Assembly (NCBI GenBank): GCA_030666795.1
Contig: DAOUXC010000004.1
Location: 1 to 33,663 of the forward strand
Reading direction: 5' to 3'
Source: Desulfobacteraceae bacterium
GTDB taxonomy: Bacteria; Desulfobacterota; DSM-4660; Desulfatiglandales; Desulfatiglandaceae
Length of the DNA: 33,663 nt
Shown here: one piece after another, positions 32,170 to 33,663 of the stretch
Position numbering within the stretch: position 1 is the stretch's first letter
Layout of the letters: each line of letters opens with the position of its first letter
Notes under the pieces: model-generated
Told to the model about the DNA's origin: nothing
Databases searched by the model: none
The model's input: only the letters and a program-made list of their open reading frames with translations
Translations under genes and position numbers: made by a program

Positions 32170-32322
32170 CACCGCATGGCGGCATCTTCGACAGGCAGAG
32201 GACAGATTACAGGCAGCAGATAGCAGAAGAAACAAGGCTGAAACGGGTAAAAAAAAAGGTTTCCAAAACAATTTCAAAAATTCTTTTGTTTTATGTTTTA
32301 GACGCAGTATATCTTAACAATA

Positions 32323-32484
32323 GTGAAAATTTTATTAAGTGCTAATCTTGCTTTGAAATATAAAGGGAGCTTGGTTTTCAAGACAGGAAGTCTTTTTGGA
32401 ACCTCTTTTACGGCACTTCTGCCTCTTGACGATATCAACGAGAAGTTGATGAGGTTTCTCATTGCGCCTGATCTTGGCTTTTAG
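32323..32484 (+). pseudogene. Possible histidine-kinase C-terminal fragment
   Basis: A 53-codon stretch containing KGSLVFKTGSLFGTSFTALL-PL, which resembles the final G-box strand of HATPase domains (GGxL...GxGTxFxxxLPL). There is no start region or upstream domain, so it would be a relic. The rest of 32170-32636 shows no gene. Confidence 0.3.
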
Positions 32485-32636
32485 AGCGCAAGGAGTAAAG
32501 AATGCCAAATGTCTTAATAGAAGTAAGCAACAATATTCAACTGAAATTGAAAGCGAAATAATTGAGGACGGATCAGCTCGGTAGAGCGCATCTTGAGAAA
32601 GGAAAACGAAAGCTGAAAAGCTCGGCTCGCTCGGGA

Positions 32637-33260
32637 TTAGTTCTTTTTCCTTGCCTTTTCCTCAGCTGTGGATCGGATCGACTCCGCTTTTTTCCACATT
32701 TCCTGGTAGTCCTTGCGTAAACGGGAGTTAGCAGCCCAGACCCCCTCCATATATTCCCGCTCCTTCTCAGTAATCAGTCGAAGCGTCTGTAAGTCGGAGT
32801 GCTCGCGGATAACACTTCCCGCAGGCACCCGCGTAAAGGCAGGCACTGTCACTCTTTTGGCAACAGCCCCCATGCCTATCCATATATGGTCTTCCATGGT
32901 GACTTTGTACAGAGAAGCCCCTAAAGCCAAAAAACACTCCCGCCCAATGGTACACGGCCCGTGGATGATCACGCCGTGGGCTACAGTGGTCTTGGGGCCG
33001 ATGATTACCGAAGTGCCCGTATCGCTGTGGACAATAACGCCGTCCTGAATGTTGACCTCCGAATCGATCTGAATGGGTAAGACTTTCCCGTCAGGACCCC
33101 GCTGGTCGGCACGAATAACGGCCAATGGTCCCACGAACACATCCCCGGAAATCCGGACATTGCCGATGATCTGGGCCGAAGGGTCAATCAGCGCCGTAGG
33201 GTCGATTTGGGGATAATCGCCTGCCAGGTTGGGTCGTATGTTGTATGGTAATGATGTCAT
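32637..33260 (-). CDS. Gamma-class carbonic anhydrase-like hexapeptide protein
   Basis: 207 residues from ATG 33260 (GGAGGG upstream; the frame is open to 33353). A left-handed beta-helix built of hexapeptide repeats (AQIIGNVRISGDVFVGPLAV, VIIGPKTTVAHGVIIHG) is followed by a charged C-terminal helix. The three zinc histidines of gamma-carbonic anhydrases are present: the one in VIVHSD and the two in VAHGVIIHG, making a trimeric CO2 hydratase plausible. Relatives include Cam and the CcmM N-domain. It is a single gene lying between two purine-rich arrays. Confidence 0.82.
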   Translation of the reverse strand: MTSLPYNIRPNLAGDYPQIDPTALIDPSAQIIGNVRISGDVFVGPLAVIRADQRGPDGKVLPIQIDSEVNIQDGVIVHSDTGTSVIIGPKTTVAHGVIIHGPCTIGRECFLALGASLYKVTMEDHIWIGMGAVAKRVTVPAFTRVPAGSVIREHSDLQTLRLITEKEREYMEGVWAANSRLRKDYQEMWKKAESIRSTAEEKARKKN

Positions 33261-33396
33261 GTCCCGCCCTCCGTGCCAGGGCTTCCTGATTCTGTCAGGC
33301 AAACCCGGAAGTGGTGCTTTTTTCGGATTTAAGGTCTCCTCAATATAACGCAATTAAAGTTGTGATGCAAATTCTTATTGCGTCTTCTATTTTATA
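33261..33396. other. Upstream region of the carbonic anhydrase-like gene
   Basis: Holds the ribosome site of the minus-strand gene. No clear promoter or other gene was recognised. Confidence 0.3.
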
Positions 33397-33663
33397 AAGG
33401 GGGACGTAAGGGTCGGAGGCAAAGCTGAAACGGAGAAAGGGGGAATCGGGGACGGAGGAAAGAGGACAGAAGGCAGACGGCAGAAGACTGACGGCAGAGG
33501 GCGGAAGGCAGATGGCGGACCGCAAAGCAGAATCGGAGAGTGGGAGAAACGGGGAAACGGGGACGGAGGAAAAAGGACAGAGGACGGAGGAGGGAAGGCG
33601 GAGGCAAAGCTGAAGCGGAGAAAGGGGGAAAAGGGGAATCGGGGACGGAGGAAAGAGGACAGA
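33397..33663. repeat. Repeat core fragment and purine-rich array (right)
   Basis: AAAGGGGGACGT (33397-33408), a truncated dispersed-repeat head, joins a second array of GGACGGA/GGACAGA/GGCAGAC units that runs off the window end. Segments such as GGGGACGGAGGAAAGAGGAC recur inside it. Confidence 0.8.

Noticed and set aside
31977-33607. Ser/Pro/Arg-rich frames through the purine arrays
   Set aside because: They are translations of short-unit repeats on the reverse strand, without ribosome sites or family features.

Overview
The window looks like an accessory stretch of a Desulfobacterota-type (deltaproteobacterial) chromosome. This is inferred from gene content: a rhodanese–ferritin fusion, a DUF2330 membrane protein, a sigma-54 type promoter, an apparent selenoprotein with its own SECIS-like hairpin, and many dispersed repeats around a REP-associated transposase (RAYT). 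No rRNA, tRNA or CRISPR array was seen. All functions are read from motifs by eye; no database search was possible.

Layout. (1) 1-1750: a winged-helix/MNT nucleotidyltransferase plus HEPN toxin–antitoxin pair, preceded by a perfect 22-nt palindrome and bracketed by two long direct repeats. (2) 2127-13221: one tightly packed operon of six genes: DUF499 P-loop ATPase, DUF3780 protein, DUF1156 amino-methyltransferase, DarT, DarG, and a PLD–SNF2 helicase. Several starts overlap the preceding stop as ATGA. This resembles a BREX/DISARM-like defence locus (ATPase, methylase, helicase) without PglZ, with a complete DarTG DNA ADP-ribosylation module between methylase and helicase. It is the strongest candidate for an under-described system here. 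(3) 13.2-18 kb: an Hsp20 remnant, a PD-(D/E)XK-like protein, two small proteins, and a PEP synthase homologue whose C-terminal active site is rewritten. (4) 18.4-24 kb: a HigA/ImmA-type HTH-metallopeptidase, a CPA2 antiporter with an RCK domain, a RAYT inside 34-nt inverted repeats, the 3' tail of a second DUF1156 methylase, and a RhuM-family gene. The tail implies a second, decayed copy of the defence locus. (5) 24.5-31.9 kb: a flavin reductase-like protein, a receiver–HDOD protein behind a sigma-54 promoter with two upstream dyads, an HNH-nuclease remnant, a 55-residue SEC-C protein, an alpha/beta-hydrolase lipoprotein, a UGA-containing MerP-like protein, the rhodanese–ferritin fusion and the DUF2330 protein. 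(6) 31.9-33.7 kb: purine-rich short-unit repeats on both sides of a gamma-carbonic-anhydrase-like gene.

Threading much of the right-hand 20 kb is a repeat family with core GGGGACRTCCTTAAATAATC and an AT-rich tail. It occurs in about fifteen places, nearly all on the + strand. One copy pair forms the ends of the RAYT unit; some copies carry the RAYT leader, others carry the leader and first codons of the HNH nuclease gene. At least four genes take their stop codon from a repeat copy, and the Hsp20 gene is cut at one, so the family has shaped gene ends and probably the rearrangements that left the methylase relic.
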